From assembly GCA_026826555.1 (NCBI GenBank), contig JAKSZT010038590.1, forward strand, positions 775,367 through 839,366: a stretch of DNA of 64,000 nucleotides, read 5' to 3'. The translations under genes and the position numbers were made by a program. Shown in pieces: positions 11,766-22,725 of this stretch; positions within the stretch are counted from its first letter, which is position 1, and every line of letters begins with the position of its first letter. This DNA comes from Tolypeutes matacus. Its lineage: Eukaryota > Chordata > Mammalia > Cingulata > Chlamyphoridae. Under the pieces are notes generated by a model that did no database searches, was not told where the DNA came from, and was given only the letters and a program-made list of their open reading frames with translations.

Positions 11766-14440
11766 TCCATTCCTTTAGTTTCTGGGCTTGTCTTGCCTGT
11801 ATTGAGTTCTTACCATTTTCCACTGACTTTAATCACAGGTCATGGTGGTACAAAGAGACACCTTATGGGATATCCTTTATTCCAGAAATATTCTTCTTTA
11901 CCTAAATTCAGACTTGTAGTCTTCTTTTCCCTTGATAGTCAGGCTCAATCACACCAGCCAGTACAGTAACTCCTTTATTTGCCTGTTTATTCAGTAGTAT
12001 GAAGAATACAAACCGTCCTGGTGGCAACCCTAACTTCTACTTCAATGGAATTATTATTGTGTCTCCTGGCAGAAGCAGTCCTCATTTTGAAAATAAGACC
12101 TGTAGACCAGCACAGATTAAGGTAGCAGACATTTTTCTACTAAATCACTCAGGGAAATAAATAGTGATATCAATTCCATTTCTACCCATTGAATCATTTA
12201 CCATGAATTCTAGCTATGTGAGAAACAGCACCATAGAGTAGATGCTGATTTTAATATATATGCAGACTTCTGTCAAAGACTGTCCCTGCCTTGCAAGGTA
12301 TTGTCACAAAATTGGGGCCATGCTTGAGTCTTCAAAAAGCCATTCCACCATCTATCAAATCAGTTGCTGCAATATGATGGGGAACATGGTAAGACCAGGG
12401 AAATCCATGAGCATTCCAGCACTTCATTTGATCAAAAGCAATTCTGTTGAATACCATGGTAGTGGATGAGGCATTCTGTATAACACAGATAGTGATTTTG
12501 ACAGAAGTATTGCATGCAGGGACTGTAAACACATATCCATAATGTTTATCTGTTCTGGTTAGAAAACAAAACTCACCTTCCATGATGTAAGTGTTCCAAT
12601 GTAATAAGTTTGCCACCACATATCAAGGCTGATCATTTTGGGGAATGATGCCATATTTGGGACTGAGTTCTTGTCTCTGCTGCTGACAGATGGGCACTAA
12701 GTAATACTTTTACTACTGACATTAGTAAAAGGAATTCCATGTCACTGTGCTCAGGCATAACTTCTATACATACCACATTGGCCAATTTGATCTTGAGCCC
12801 ATTCAGCAATGACAGGCATGGCTGGGAAAAGAGGCCAACTTGTATCCACAGAACAGGTCATCCTATCCACTTAATTATTAAAATTGTCCTCTGCTGAAGT
12901 CATCCTCTGTTGAGCACTAATATAGGACACAAATGTCTTCATGATTTTTGCCCATTCAGTAAGGTCTATCAGATATCTTCTTCCCAACCTCTTTGCCACC
13001 AATTTTCCAATCATGTTCTTTCCCAGTCCCTGACTATCCAGGCAACCATTAATGTCAGCTATAAAAACACAACATCCAGAAATTTCTCCTTCAAAGCAAA
13101 ATTAACCAGATGCACTGCTTGAAGATATCCCACCTAGGAAGATTTTCCTTCAGCAATGTTCTTCAGGGCTGTCCCAGAAAGGGTTTCAAGTGCTGCAGCT
13201 TTCCAGTTTCAGGCAGCCAATGTATATCATGTAGAACCATCTGTAAACCAGGACCAAGTTTTCTCAACTCCTGTCACTGGTTGTAAGGAACTCCCCAAGA
13301 GCCCATAGGTGTTAGGTGGGAAAGAGAATCTAATATTGCAAGAGTGGCAGCTATGGGTACTTGTGCGACTTACTCATGTAAGGTAATTGTGCCATCAGGA
13401 CCTGCTCAAGCCCTATCTCACATACACTACTTCCATTTAATTATGAAGCGTTGTGCATGCCCAAAATTATGGCTTGACAAGTGAGACAACACCCAGTTCA
13501 TGATAATTAAATCAGGTCTTGTAATAACTTGGTGGCCCATTGTTAATCATTCCGTCTCTACTAAGGCCCAGTTGCAAACCAAATGCTGTTTCTCAAAAAG
13601 AGAGTAGTTGTCTGCAGAGTATGACAAGGCTTTGTTCCAAAATCATAAAGGTCTTCAGTGTGATTCTCCATAGTTGACATGCAATGGATCCAGGCAGCAT
13701 CTCTATTTGCCACTGTCACTCCCAGAATCATTGGATCTACTGGATCACATGGCCAAGTGATAGAGTAGCTTGCACAGCAAACTGGATCTGTTGCAGGGCC
13801 TCTTTTCCCTCTAGTCCCCACATAAAACTAGCAGTATGTGGAGGCACTTGGTAAATGGTTCAGAGTAGCACACCTAAATGCAGAAAATTCTGTCTCTAAA
13901 ATCCAACAAGGCCAACTCAGCTTTGTTTTTTTTTTTTTTACTAGGCTGGAGTAGGTGCAGGAATCAAGAGCTTATCCTACACCTTACAAGGGATATCTCA
14001 ACATTCTGTACCCCATCTGGACACCTCGAAATTTCATTGAGGTGGAAGACCCTAAATTATTGTGGATTTTATCTCCCATCCTCTGACAAGCAAATGCCTT
14101 ACCATTATGTCCAGAGTAATTGCTCCTTCTTGCTCATTTCATCCAGGCAACATGTTCTCATCAATAAAATGGACCAATGTTTTGTTGTGGTGGTGAGACA
14201 TTGTCAAGGTCCCTGCAGAAAAGATTATGACATGTTGCTATAAAGTTGATATAGCCTTGAGGAAAAGCAGTGAATGTGTACTGCCAGACTTGCCAGTTGG
14301 AAGAATACTGCTTCTGATGTTCTTTAATAACAAAAAATGAGAAATAAAAGCTTTTTCCAGTTCAATAGTTGTATACCAGGTTGCGGGGCATGTATTCATT
14401 TGCACAAGCAATGATCTCAAATCTGGAACAGCAGCTGAAA
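11766..14440 (-). pseudogene. pol: ERV-L-type pol remnant (RT, RNase H, integrase, dUTPase)
   Basis: Read on the minus strand, domains follow in the ERV-L order. Near 14330 and 14150 are reverse transcriptase pieces, including TTIELEKAF and, at the catalytic site, FIDE in place of the usual YxDD-type motif. Near 13250 is WFTDGST, the RNase H active-site motif. At 12619-12332 an open 95-codon piece carries an integrase core with AFDQMK and WSYHVPHH. Near 12040-11960 LPPGRF and GVTVLAGVIEPDYQG mark a dUTPase-like domain after integrase, which is typical of class III (ERV-L) elements. Many stops and frameshifts occur, so it is long dead. The 5' part (gag, protease) is absent, and the segment A sequence starts at once. 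Confidence 0.72.
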
Positions 14441-15036
14441 TTGGATGAACTTGAAGAAAAACAGAAAGATAAAGAAAACATAAAGAATGGAAAAAATATC
14501 CAAGAGCTCTAAGACAATATCACTCAATTTAATATACATGCATTTACAATTCTGTAACAAGAATAGAGAGGGAGTGGAAGAGAAAAAATATTTAAGGACA
14601 TAAATATTTTAAAAAACTAAAGGAAAACATCAAACTTTAGGGACACATATGTCAGCAAACTCCCAGGAAAGATAAAAACAAAAATTAAATCAACCTACCA
14701 AAAAAACACACTGAGATTTACCACACTCAATGCTAAAAAAATAAAGATACATATACCATTACAAAGGCAATCACAGGAAAATAAGTATTACATACAGAAG
14801 GGAAGCCATAAATATTTGAGGTTTGCCATCAACAATGCTGTGTCATAAGATAATGGAAAGATATATTTAAAGTACTGAAAGATAAAATTCATCCATAATT
14901 GAATATCTACTGAAAATAATTTTCAAATACAAAAATAATATAAAGATTTTTTTTAGGAATTTAGTACTCACATGCAAATACACATTTTAATTATTTGAAA
15001 AAATATTGAACAATGATTAACTAGTGAAAATTCATT
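14440..15036 (+). repeat. Ancient L1 ORF1-region fragment (segment A)
   Basis: A degraded plus-strand ORF1-like stretch, with 'agggagtggaagagaaaaaatatttaaggac', 'aaactcccaggaaagat' and 'gccatcaacaatgctgtg' in the order of an old L1 ORF1 C-terminal half. The same fragment with the same ends lies in B (19820-20600) and C (53960-54700), so it predates the duplication. No open frame remains. Confidence 0.6.
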
Positions 15037-15050
15037 AAGATATTACTCCT

Positions 15051-17098
15051 GTGCTGTGGCACCTTCCCTCACTCATTCCCCAGTGTTTCACTATTTTTCA
15101 TTTTACTTTCAAAGAAGTTTTGGACCACAGCAAAGTCACACACAGAATACAAGAGACTCTCATATACCCAACATCCTTCCCCTCTCACCCCCCCCACATT
15201 AAAACCTTTTTATATGTGGATGGTACTTTTGTTATAACTGATATAGAAATAATGAAACATAGCTACTAAACATGGTCGAGGGTGATGAAAGGCAATGGGG
15301 ATGAAAGGCAAAATGTCAAAAATATATTTTTTAATATTTTCCATTTTTTTTAATATCCCAATCTTTTAATTTTATTGTATTTTTAGTTTCTTTAAATTTT
15401 TATGTATTTTATCTCTTATATTTAAGCTTATCATTATTGTCTCATTTTACTATTAACTGTATTCAGGTATTTTAATGGCTTGATTTTTGAAGATGCTTTG
15501 GATCACAGAAAGGTAACAACATGGGTGGGGGAAGATCATAGGTGTGGGTGTCAGGGTTGGGGGATGCATGGGAGGAAGTTCTCCTGAGCAAACATATAAG
15601 GTATATAAAAATGTTCAAATATTCATGGGAAATTGTCACAATGGGTGGAGACTCACAGAATAACTGAGAAAATACTGAATTCCATTCCTGGAGGGCTCTG
15701 CCACATAATCTAAGGGAGCAGCAACAGTCCCAGGGGAAGTGACTGGAAAAGGATAAACCACTGATGGGACCTTGACATTGACAACTAAGCTTATGAAACT
15801 TTGTTTTTGAAATTGAAACTTAGACTACTGTTATGGGGTGCCTAAGGATTGCCTCCTGAGAGCCTCCTTTTTGCTCAAACGTGGCCTCTGTCTAAGCCCA
15901 ACTCAGTATATGAATACATTAGCTTCCCCACAGCATGAGACATGACTCCGAGGGATGAGCCTCCCTGGCACCAAGGGATTGCTACCAAGCACCAACTAGC
16001 AATGCAACTAGAAAAAGACATTGAATAAAAGGGGGGAAATGTAAAGACAAATAAGTTTATATGGCTAAGAGACTTCAAAATGAATTGGAAGGTCATCCCA
16101 GAGGTAACACTTATGCACATCTCAGTAAAATCTCATAGGCTGCCAAAGTGAATACTACCCCAAAGAGTGGGGCTTCTGATGCCTCTGGAGACACCCAGGT
16201 CCCATGTCTAGGGTGGAGAGTTCCAGAGTTTGGTGCTTTGCCAGTGGGCCTTATTTTGGAATTTTTGCACCTGAGAGTGACAGAGTTGGACTCAATTATG
16301 TCTTCCCTACACATGGCTTATCTGTCCCTTCTATTTAAACCTATACTTGATCCTGGAGTTTGTAGATTTACATCCAGAGATTTGAGTCCATGTGCTAGCT
16401 GGGCCTGGAATCTCGGTGGAGCTGCAACATCTACTCTACAGCTCATTGGACTCACTAAGGACAACTGGTGGGGAGATGATGATGGAAAACTGGTGGGGAG
16501 ATGATGATCCCTGGGAATGAAGAGAATCTGCAGTTGCAGGCAGGATAGTCTGATCCATCTTTCCCATAGGATATAAGCCCCCTCTCTGTTGGAGGTGGAG
16601 TCGACGTCACCATCCAAGAATCCTCGGGATTGGGGAAAGAACTACAGACCAGAGTGGACTTACTGGTATTCTATTATAGACATATTGTGATCCTAGCAAT
16701 GGAAGAAATTACAACATTGATGTGGAGCCAGTGGCTACTGGAGGCTCTGGGGGCAGGAAGAGGGAAAAAGAGATGTAATATGGGGGCTTTTTCAGGATTT
16801 GGGAATCATACTGAATGACATTGCAATGACAGATATAGGCCATTTTATATCATTACACAACATGCAGAACTGTGTGGGAGATAGTGTAGACTACAATGTG
16901 AACTATGGTTCATGCTTAATGGCAAAGCCCCTGGATGTGTTTATCAATTGCAATGAATGTGTCACATTAATGAAGGATGTTCATGTGGGAGTGTGTGGGA
17001 AGTGTGGGGAGTGGGGCATATGGGAATTCCTATATCTTTTATGTAACATTTATGTAATCTAATTATCTTTTAAAAAATAAAAAAAGAGAGAGAAAAAA
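15051..17098 (+). mobile_element. A-tailed retroposon, X-family, complete insertion (2,048 bp) with TSD
   Basis: The 14-bp direct repeat AAGATATTACTCCT lies at 15037-15050 and 17099-17112, and an A-rich tail ends the insert at 17098. Segment C, which lacks the insert, reads straight through the site. The 3' 1.3 kb is the X-family sequence. The 5' 430 bp (15051-15480) contains a second, differently oriented stretch of similar type ('ttttggaccacagcaaagtcac'). Open pieces at 16148-16504 (118 codons) and 16799-17062 (87 codons) lie in one frame and match the same-frame pieces of the 7745-8995 copy. A 24-bp tandem duplication near 16470-16510 has disturbed the frame between them. Confidence 0.85.
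16148..17062 (+). pseudogene. Possible decayed ORF of the X-family retroposon
   Basis: I do not recognise this protein. Two stretches are open in the same frame: 16148-16504 with PVGL, LSLLFKPI, GVCRF and PCASWAW, and 16799-17062 with VDYNVNY, INCNECVTLMKD, GKCGEWGIWE. A middle piece in a shifted frame (16630-16818) carries VDLLVFYYR. The corresponding pieces of the minus copy (8582-8124 and 7967-7779) and, for the C-terminal part, 22613-22395 are also open and in frame. The cysteine cluster (NCNEC..., GKCG) is shared by copies. Either the family once encoded a protein of about 300 residues ending near the A tail, or this is plain DNA similarity with few stops. Confidence 0.35.
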
Positions 17099-17112
17099 AA
17101 GATATTACTCCT

Positions 17113-18735
17113 ATAATAGAGGTTGAACTTCATTTTAATCCTTCAAAAATCATGTAAGAAAATGAAGAATTATAATTTTACAAAGAAAAAAGTTAATATA
17201 AATTAAAAGAATATATAGTTTTTCAATATATATTTATTCAACAAATTCAAATATATATTTAATAACCATTACTTAAGTTTAAATAAAAATAATTACATAC
17301 TTGGAAATTTTTTTTAAAAATGTAATTTCTTAAATATACATTGAATAGCAGAGAAAATTAAAAATAAAATTCCATATTAAATAGAAGAATAATTTAAATG
17401 AAATTATGGCTAATTACCGAATTAAAATTTATGGAATATCACAGAATTTGGATTTACTATCCATTCTTAGCTTTATAACTTTCTTAAATTAAAATAATTT
17501 ATAACAAATGCTCCAAGAATTTAATTCAAGTATTTATTTCTTCTTAAAAACATACCAAAATTATAAAAATCAGGAGAAAGTAAATGATTTTTTAATCTTA
17601 CTAGAATTATATGAAGAAATACTAATTATTGAAGCTTGTTGGCACATCACTGAAAACTTGATATTTCAAATAGTTAACAAGTAGACAAAAATGAGATATT
17701 ACTGCAGACAGGTACTTAACCTCATTAATTTATAAAACTTAAGGTCTTAAAGCATTGCACAATGAGATTCTTGATTTAACTCATGTACCAAGAAAACATT
17801 CATCACCCAAGTTTAAATGAATGAAATGTAAAAGCCCTAAAATAGAAATAGAACATGATGAAAAAATTATATATATGTAATATATACATGCATATACAGG
17901 CACATAAATAAGATTAGTCTAGAAGACCATGGACAAAGATATCAAAAACTAATTAGGATATTTCTGTATTCTTTAATAATTGAAAGTATTTTTGGAATTT
18001 TCTTCAATTTTCACATGTACTTTTATCTATTAGATAATTCTATCACAATATTTTATTTGCTATTTTATGAAATATTAAAGTCTGTTATGAATTTGTAGCT
18101 GTTTCTTTGTTAATGAATATGGTTAATCAAAGGCATTTTATAAACAATTGTGTACATTTTCATAACAAAATCTATTGCATATTCAAAATTTTGCAAGAAT
18201 ATAAATATTCTGATTATTGTGGTAAAATGTATTACTACTGAATTTAATTAATCCTATTAATCTTCTGATTTCATGTTTATTATAACTTTATAGATAGGAA
18301 TTATTTAAAGTTTTACTATTTCAGTGATTTACTAAAGTATGCACAGCTAAAAAAGTTGGTAGATGTAGAAAATAAACCCTGGATTATTCAATCCAGATCA
18401 GTACTACTTATAACCATGCTATATTTCTTCTTTACAAAATTAATGGAAGGTCTTCTGAACATGCTTTCCATAATAAAATTCTCTAAAATTGGAACAAACA
18501 TGGATATTTCCATAATTCAATTAGAAATATATTGCCATATATATATTCCTAACACATATTTCATGAATACCAATTACTAAGTAGAGTTTTAAAAACATAT
18601 TCTTGGAAATATTCAAGCTCATGTTTGGCCAATAAAATAGGGCTCAAAAGAAGTACAATCCAAAGAATTCATGTATTTTAGAAAAAATCCAAGCAAAAGT
18701 AACTGATAAATAGTATAAAAGAAAAGATGCACTTG
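17113..18735. other. AT-rich flank of the OR pseudogene (segment A)
   Basis: No gene is visible. The interest lies only in its alignment with B (25730-27400) and C (54770-56580). It contains the 3' flank of the OR gene. The frame at 18356-18580 aligns with noncoding DNA in B and C and is not conserved, so it is not a gene. Confidence 0.6.
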
Positions 18736-18739
18736 AATA

Positions 18740-19545
18740 TCCAGCATTATTGTCATTCAATTATCTGGAACCCTGTCTGTCTTCATAACTCTGAAAGCAT
18801 ATTTCACATCTTTTCCCCTAATACTATGAATAAGTAAATTCAGCAAGGGGATCACCATAGTATAAAACACAGAAGCCACTTGATCCTTGCCCAAGGAGTA
18901 GGAAATCTTTGGTTTTAAATAAGTAAAATTTGTAGGACAATAAAAGATGGTAACTCCTACAAAGCAGAAGTAGAGAAGGCGTTGCATTTTCCTGACATGG
19001 ACTTTATTTTCAGGAAAGTAGTCCAAATGGACATGTAGAGCACAGAGATTGTGATAAAAGACACCATAAAAGTGGAGCAAGCAGGAAAGAAAATCATGAT
19101 TTCAGTGTTAGGAGTGTCAGTGCAGGACAGGGCTAAAATTCAGGTTAAGTCACAGAAAAACTGTGATAGATTACATTGGAGTTGCAGAAATACAAACTGT
19201 TCATGTAAAGAACATTGACTAATGATTCAGTAAAACCAGTACAACATAACAATTGGGTAGTGAAGAGAATTACAGATAGCTACATAGCAGTCATAAGCCA
19301 TTGAAGAGAGAAGGAAAAGTTCAGTGACAGCCAAGAAGACCAAAAAAAAAAAAAAAAAAAAATACATCTCAGTGAAGCAGTCCATGAATAAAATGGAATT
19401 GTTGGAATTATGTAAGTTCTCTAAGGTTTTAGGAGTGATGACTGTTGAGTAACCAAGTTCAAGGAATTATAGACAGGGTGTGTGAAGCTTAAGGTCCAGA
19501 TAAATTATCAGTATTATCACTGCATTCTGCAGCACAGTGTGTTAA
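18740..19545 (-). pseudogene. Olfactory receptor pseudogene A (class II), 5' end lost
   Basis: Odorant-detecting seven-helix GPCR remnant. The last 107 codons (19080-18757) are open and cover the end of helix 5 to the C-terminus: [19 protein letters not shown] before helix 7, then [20 protein letters not shown], a changed form of the family's PMLNPLIYSLRNKEVK end. Upstream, in other frames, are the helix 3 end SMAYDCYVAIC (the usual MAYDRYVAIC, with Arg to Cys) and the helix 4 region. A run of about 20 A at 19341-19362 interrupts the helix 3 area. The gene breaks off at about 19545, where an L1 3' end begins, so the N-terminus and helix 1 are missing. Confidence 0.92.
19341..19362. repeat. 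Poly-A run inside OR pseudogene A
   Basis: The receptor's phenylalanine-rich helix 3 stretch (T-rich on the coding strand) has expanded to about 20 bases. The same place in B codes FFFFLGFTE with far fewer Ts. Confidence 0.9.
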
Positions 19546-19815
19546 TAATTGGATAGTTTGGGGGGGAAATACACCAAGTTTAAGATATGGGCTATAGTTA
19601 GAAGTAATATTTTGCCAATACTCTTTCATAGTTTGTAACAAACATTTCACAAGAATGCAGGGTGTTGGTGGTAGGAAGATGTGTGGGAGCATTGTATGAT
19701 GATTTGCATGTTTGTTTTGTAAATTCACACTTTCCTATACATTTATTGTTTTTGTCTGTTCATGAAGGAATGATATACATCAATAAAATTTTATTAAAAA
19801 TAATAAATAATTAAA
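19546..19815 (+). mobile_element. L1 3' end with A-rich tail, truncating OR pseudogene A
   Basis: The stretch has the look of an old L1 3' UTR end: 'gtttgtaacaaacatttcacaagaatgcagggtgttggtgg', then 'tttgttttgtaaattcaca', then 'aataaaattttattaaaaataataaataattaaata' as polyadenylation signal and tail. It joins OR sequence directly at its 5' side, and segment B begins right after the tail. The insertion therefore sits exactly on the junction between copies A and B. Confidence 0.6.
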
Positions 19816-19819
19816 TAGA

Positions 19820-20600
19820 TGTATTGAAGTGGATAATCAACATGCACAGATACATAAGAAATTTCTTCAGAGATGGATGCTATAAGGTAGTGTCCAATGA
19901 AGTGTTAGAAATAAACTTTAAAAAAAAAAAAAACAACAACACAATATCAAAAGGAAAGAATTCAGTCAGCAAGTTCATAAGTAGAATCAGTAAAGCCAAG
20001 GAAAGAATGAGTGAAATTGAATGTATGTCAATAGGAATAAACCAAACTGAAGGAAAGTTAAAGAAAAAAAACCACAGTATGCAAAAATTATCTAAGAGCT
20101 GTGTGACAATATCAAATAATTTAATATACATGTAGTTAGAGTTCTACAATAAGGTTAGAGAGGGAACACAGCAGAATAACTATTTAAGGGCATGAATTTT
20201 CCAAAAATAAGGAAAGACATAAATCATAGGACCACGAATTTCAGGATAACCCCTGGAAGGATAAATGCAAAAAGCAAATCAACCGATCTTAAAACACTTC
20301 TAGGTCATCAGCATCACTGCAGAAAATAAATAGAAGTATAGAATTATGACAGCATTCAGAGGAAAATAAATATAACACAGAGGAAAAATATAATTATTAT
20401 AAGAGACTTACCAAGTATAATGAAACAATGTAGAAGATAATGGAAAAATATATTAAAGTACTGAAAGATAAAATTCATTCCAGAGTTAAAATCCAATGAA
20501 AAAAACGATTCAATGTAAAAACAAAATTAGAAAAATTAACACATTTTAGAAAAATTAACACATACAGACACAGAGAAATATTTTTTTTCCAGCAGGCATT
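19820..20600 (+). repeat. Ancient L1 ORF1-region fragment (segment B)
   Basis: Counterpart of 14440-15036 and 53960-54700, and the most complete at its 5' side: a run beginning 'gataatcaacatgcacagatac' matches C's 'gataagcaacattcatagatgc'. The 103-codon frame at 19824-20135 is lysine-rich, as expected from ORF1 coiled-coil sequence, but stops at once afterwards. Confidence 0.6.
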
Positions 20601-21012
20601 TGTTTAAAAATGATCCAGGTAGGGATATGATAGCAGAAGGAACCTTAAAATAGATATAAATAATACAAAAAATAAAAAATGAAGGTAAATATATTATATA
20701 CTTGATTTCTAAAATTCTAATTGCTTTAAAAATAATGCCTAAAGGAAAACTATATTGATTAATTCTTTAGTTTAAATCACATAAAGAAACAATTTATGAC
20801 AAAAATTAAAAATTTGAAATAAAAATTGAATCTCTACTACTTTACATTTCTAATATTATGAATAATATGGTATATTTTTTAGGTAGAGTATGGTAAATTA
20901 CATTTATATATACTAATTCCTAGGTAAACTACTTAAAAGAGAGAAAAGAAAAGTTACAAAATAAGATTTAAATGTAAGGATATCACTATAGTCAGCCATG
21001 AATATTAAAAGG
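20601..21012. other. AT-rich DNA, nothing recognised
   Basis: This lies between the ancient L1 fragment and the ERV-L LTR and is absent from A and C. It is probably the edge of an older insertion. Confidence 0.4.
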
Positions 21013-21455
21013 TGCATTAGGGTTCTCTAGGAAACCAGAACAGACAGGAAATATCTGTAAATAGTATGAGAATTTCTATAATTGTCTCATATGATCATGG
21101 GGATGCAGAAGTCCAAATTCCGTAAAACAGTCTGCAAGCAATGAGCTCCAGTGAACTTCCTTGATTAGTTCCGCAGCAGAAGCTGGCTATCTGAAGTAGA
21201 GATAGGAATTCTGTCTCTGAATGCTGAAATCACTTTCCCTTTTAAGGCCTTCAACTGACTGGATGAGATGTCACTCATTGCTGATAACAATCTCCTCAAT
21301 TGGTTGCAGATATAATCAGCTATCTATGCAATCAACTCACTGATGATTAATGTCCATGAAATGCCTTTTAATTACAATTAGCCCAGTGCTTTCTTGACCA
21401 AACACCTGGGCATCATTACCTGGCCAAGTTGACACATTAGCCTAACCATCACAAA
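21013..21455 (-). mobile_element. ERV-L (MLT2-type) solo LTR
   Basis: On the plus strand it runs from 'attagggttctctaggaaacc' to 'ttgacacattagcctaaccatcacaa', the reverse complement of an LTR beginning TGTGATGGTTA. The LTR at 46250-46782 matches it along its whole length. No internal region adjoins it, so it is a solo LTR left by LTR-LTR recombination. It is specific to segment B. Confidence 0.75.
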
Positions 21456-22017
21456 AAGACAGTAAGAAAATTTATAAACAAAGTTTAGGTCTTAATGTGA
21501 TAATTTGGGCTAGACATAATTCTTTATATGCTTATATGAAAAGAAATTGGCAACTCTTTACTCCAATATCTCTATCAAATATTGAATTTTTCCTTTAAAA
21601 TCTTCCAAATGACAAAAATATGTAATTGTGTTCAAAATGTAAGAATTTTTCCTTTCCCTTATACTGAAATGTGGATAGACTGCTGTGTGAAATCTCCAGT
21701 CAGAAGAGGACAACATCTTGGGAGACAGCAGAATAAGTACGTAAAAGAAAATTGGGCACCAGGATTGCCTCATGGAAAAGAGCCACCCACAAACCTTAGT
21801 CAGGTAAAGTCTGCACCCTTCCACCCAAGGATGATAAGTTCCCTTTTTTTGAGCCATTATGTTTCTGAAGTCCTTTCCTACACCAACAAATCTGTACCTG
21901 ACTAATACAGGTTTTCTACTCAATCCAAACACATCACCTGATAACTCAGTTTTTTCTTTCTGAAAATAGGACTATATTTGCATGTTTGAGGACATTTAAC
22001 AGCTATCTCCAAAATTG
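21456..22017. other. Nothing recognised, with two overlapping chance frames
   Basis: Frames of 124 codons (21932-21558, -) and 107 codons (21582-21905, +) overlap on opposite strands. Neither shows a known domain. The plus-strand piece 'gagccacccacaaaccttagtcaggt...accaacaaatctgtacctgactaatacag' may be a MaLR or ERV remnant. Confidence 0.35.
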
Positions 22018-22327
22018 CATTATTTTTTATTTTTTAAAAGATACTTAGATTACATAAAAAATGTAGGGGATTACCATATGCCTTGCTCCCTACCACTCCT
22101 ACACTTTCCCATATTAACAACATCCTTTATTAGTGTGGTACATTTTTTACAATTGATGAACACATATTGGAGCATTGCCACTAAGTGTGGATTATAGTTT
22201 ACATTATAGTTGAAACTCTCTCCCACACATTTTTATAAGTTATGGCAAGATATATAATGGCCTGTATCCATCACTGCAATCATTCAGGACAATTCCAATG
22301 TCCCCAAAATGCCACCATATTACACCT
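22018..22327 (-). mobile_element. X-family retroposon fragment 2a
   Basis: It begins 'tattttttaaaagatacttagattacat' like the tail-side end of the 7745 copy, and continues through 'attgatgaacacatattggagcattgccactaag' to 'aatgtcc'. It is cut off by the next copy. Confidence 0.8.
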
Positions 22328-22725
22328 TTTTTTTTTTTTAAAGATACTTAGGTTATATAAAAGTTATATAAAAATATAGGGGATTCTCATATGCTCACTG
22401 CCCACACTTCCCACATTTTCCCACATTAATAACATCCTTGATTAGTGTGGTGCATTCAATGCAATTGATGGAAACATTTTGGAGCATTGCCATTAAGCAT
22501 AGACTAATGTTTACCTTGTAGTTTACACTCTCTCCCACCCAATTCTTTAGGTTATGGCAAGATATGTAATGGTCTGTATCTGTCATTTCAATGTCATTCA
22601 GGACAATTTCCATGTCCCTAAAATTTCCCTACAAAACACTTGCTTTTCCCTCTCCCTACTCTCAGAACGTCCAGTGGCCACTGCCACCACATCAGAGATA
22701 TAATTTCTTCCAATGATAGAATGAC
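22328..22725 (-). mobile_element. X-family retroposon fragment 2b, in tandem with 2a
   Basis: A second tail-side start ('cttttttttttttaaagatacttagg') directly follows 2a in the same orientation. It preserves the C-terminal part of the family frame (22613-22395) with the NCIECTTLIKD and GKCGKCG residues. It is either an independent insertion into the A-rich region of 2a or a tandem duplication. Confidence 0.8.

Larger units (their letters stand above)
14440..19545. repeat. Segmental duplication, copy A
   Basis: This copy matches 19820-29430 (B) and 53935-58050 (C) in the same order: ancient L1 piece, anonymous AT-rich DNA, then the 3' flank and body of an OR pseudogene on the minus strand. 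Landmarks shared by all three include 'ttaatatacatg' (14527, 20120, 54239), 'cctaaaacag' or its variants with 'aagaaaatgaa' (17155, 25785, 54813), and 'aaaacttaaggtcttaaagcattgca' (17738, B 26345, C 55830). A is split by a 2,048-bp retroposon and ends inside the OR, where an L1 3' end begins. The copies are diverged enough that the duplication is old. Confidence 0.88.

Noticed and set aside
18740..19545. Functional olfactory receptor (also 27415-28400 and 56590-57000)
   Set aside because: Each has frameshifts, lost helices or a changed DRY or NPxxY region, so all three are pseudogenes.
21558..21932. 124- and 107-codon overlapping frames on both strands as a possible gene
   Set aside because: Mutual shadows with no domain, splice context or paralog in segments A and C.
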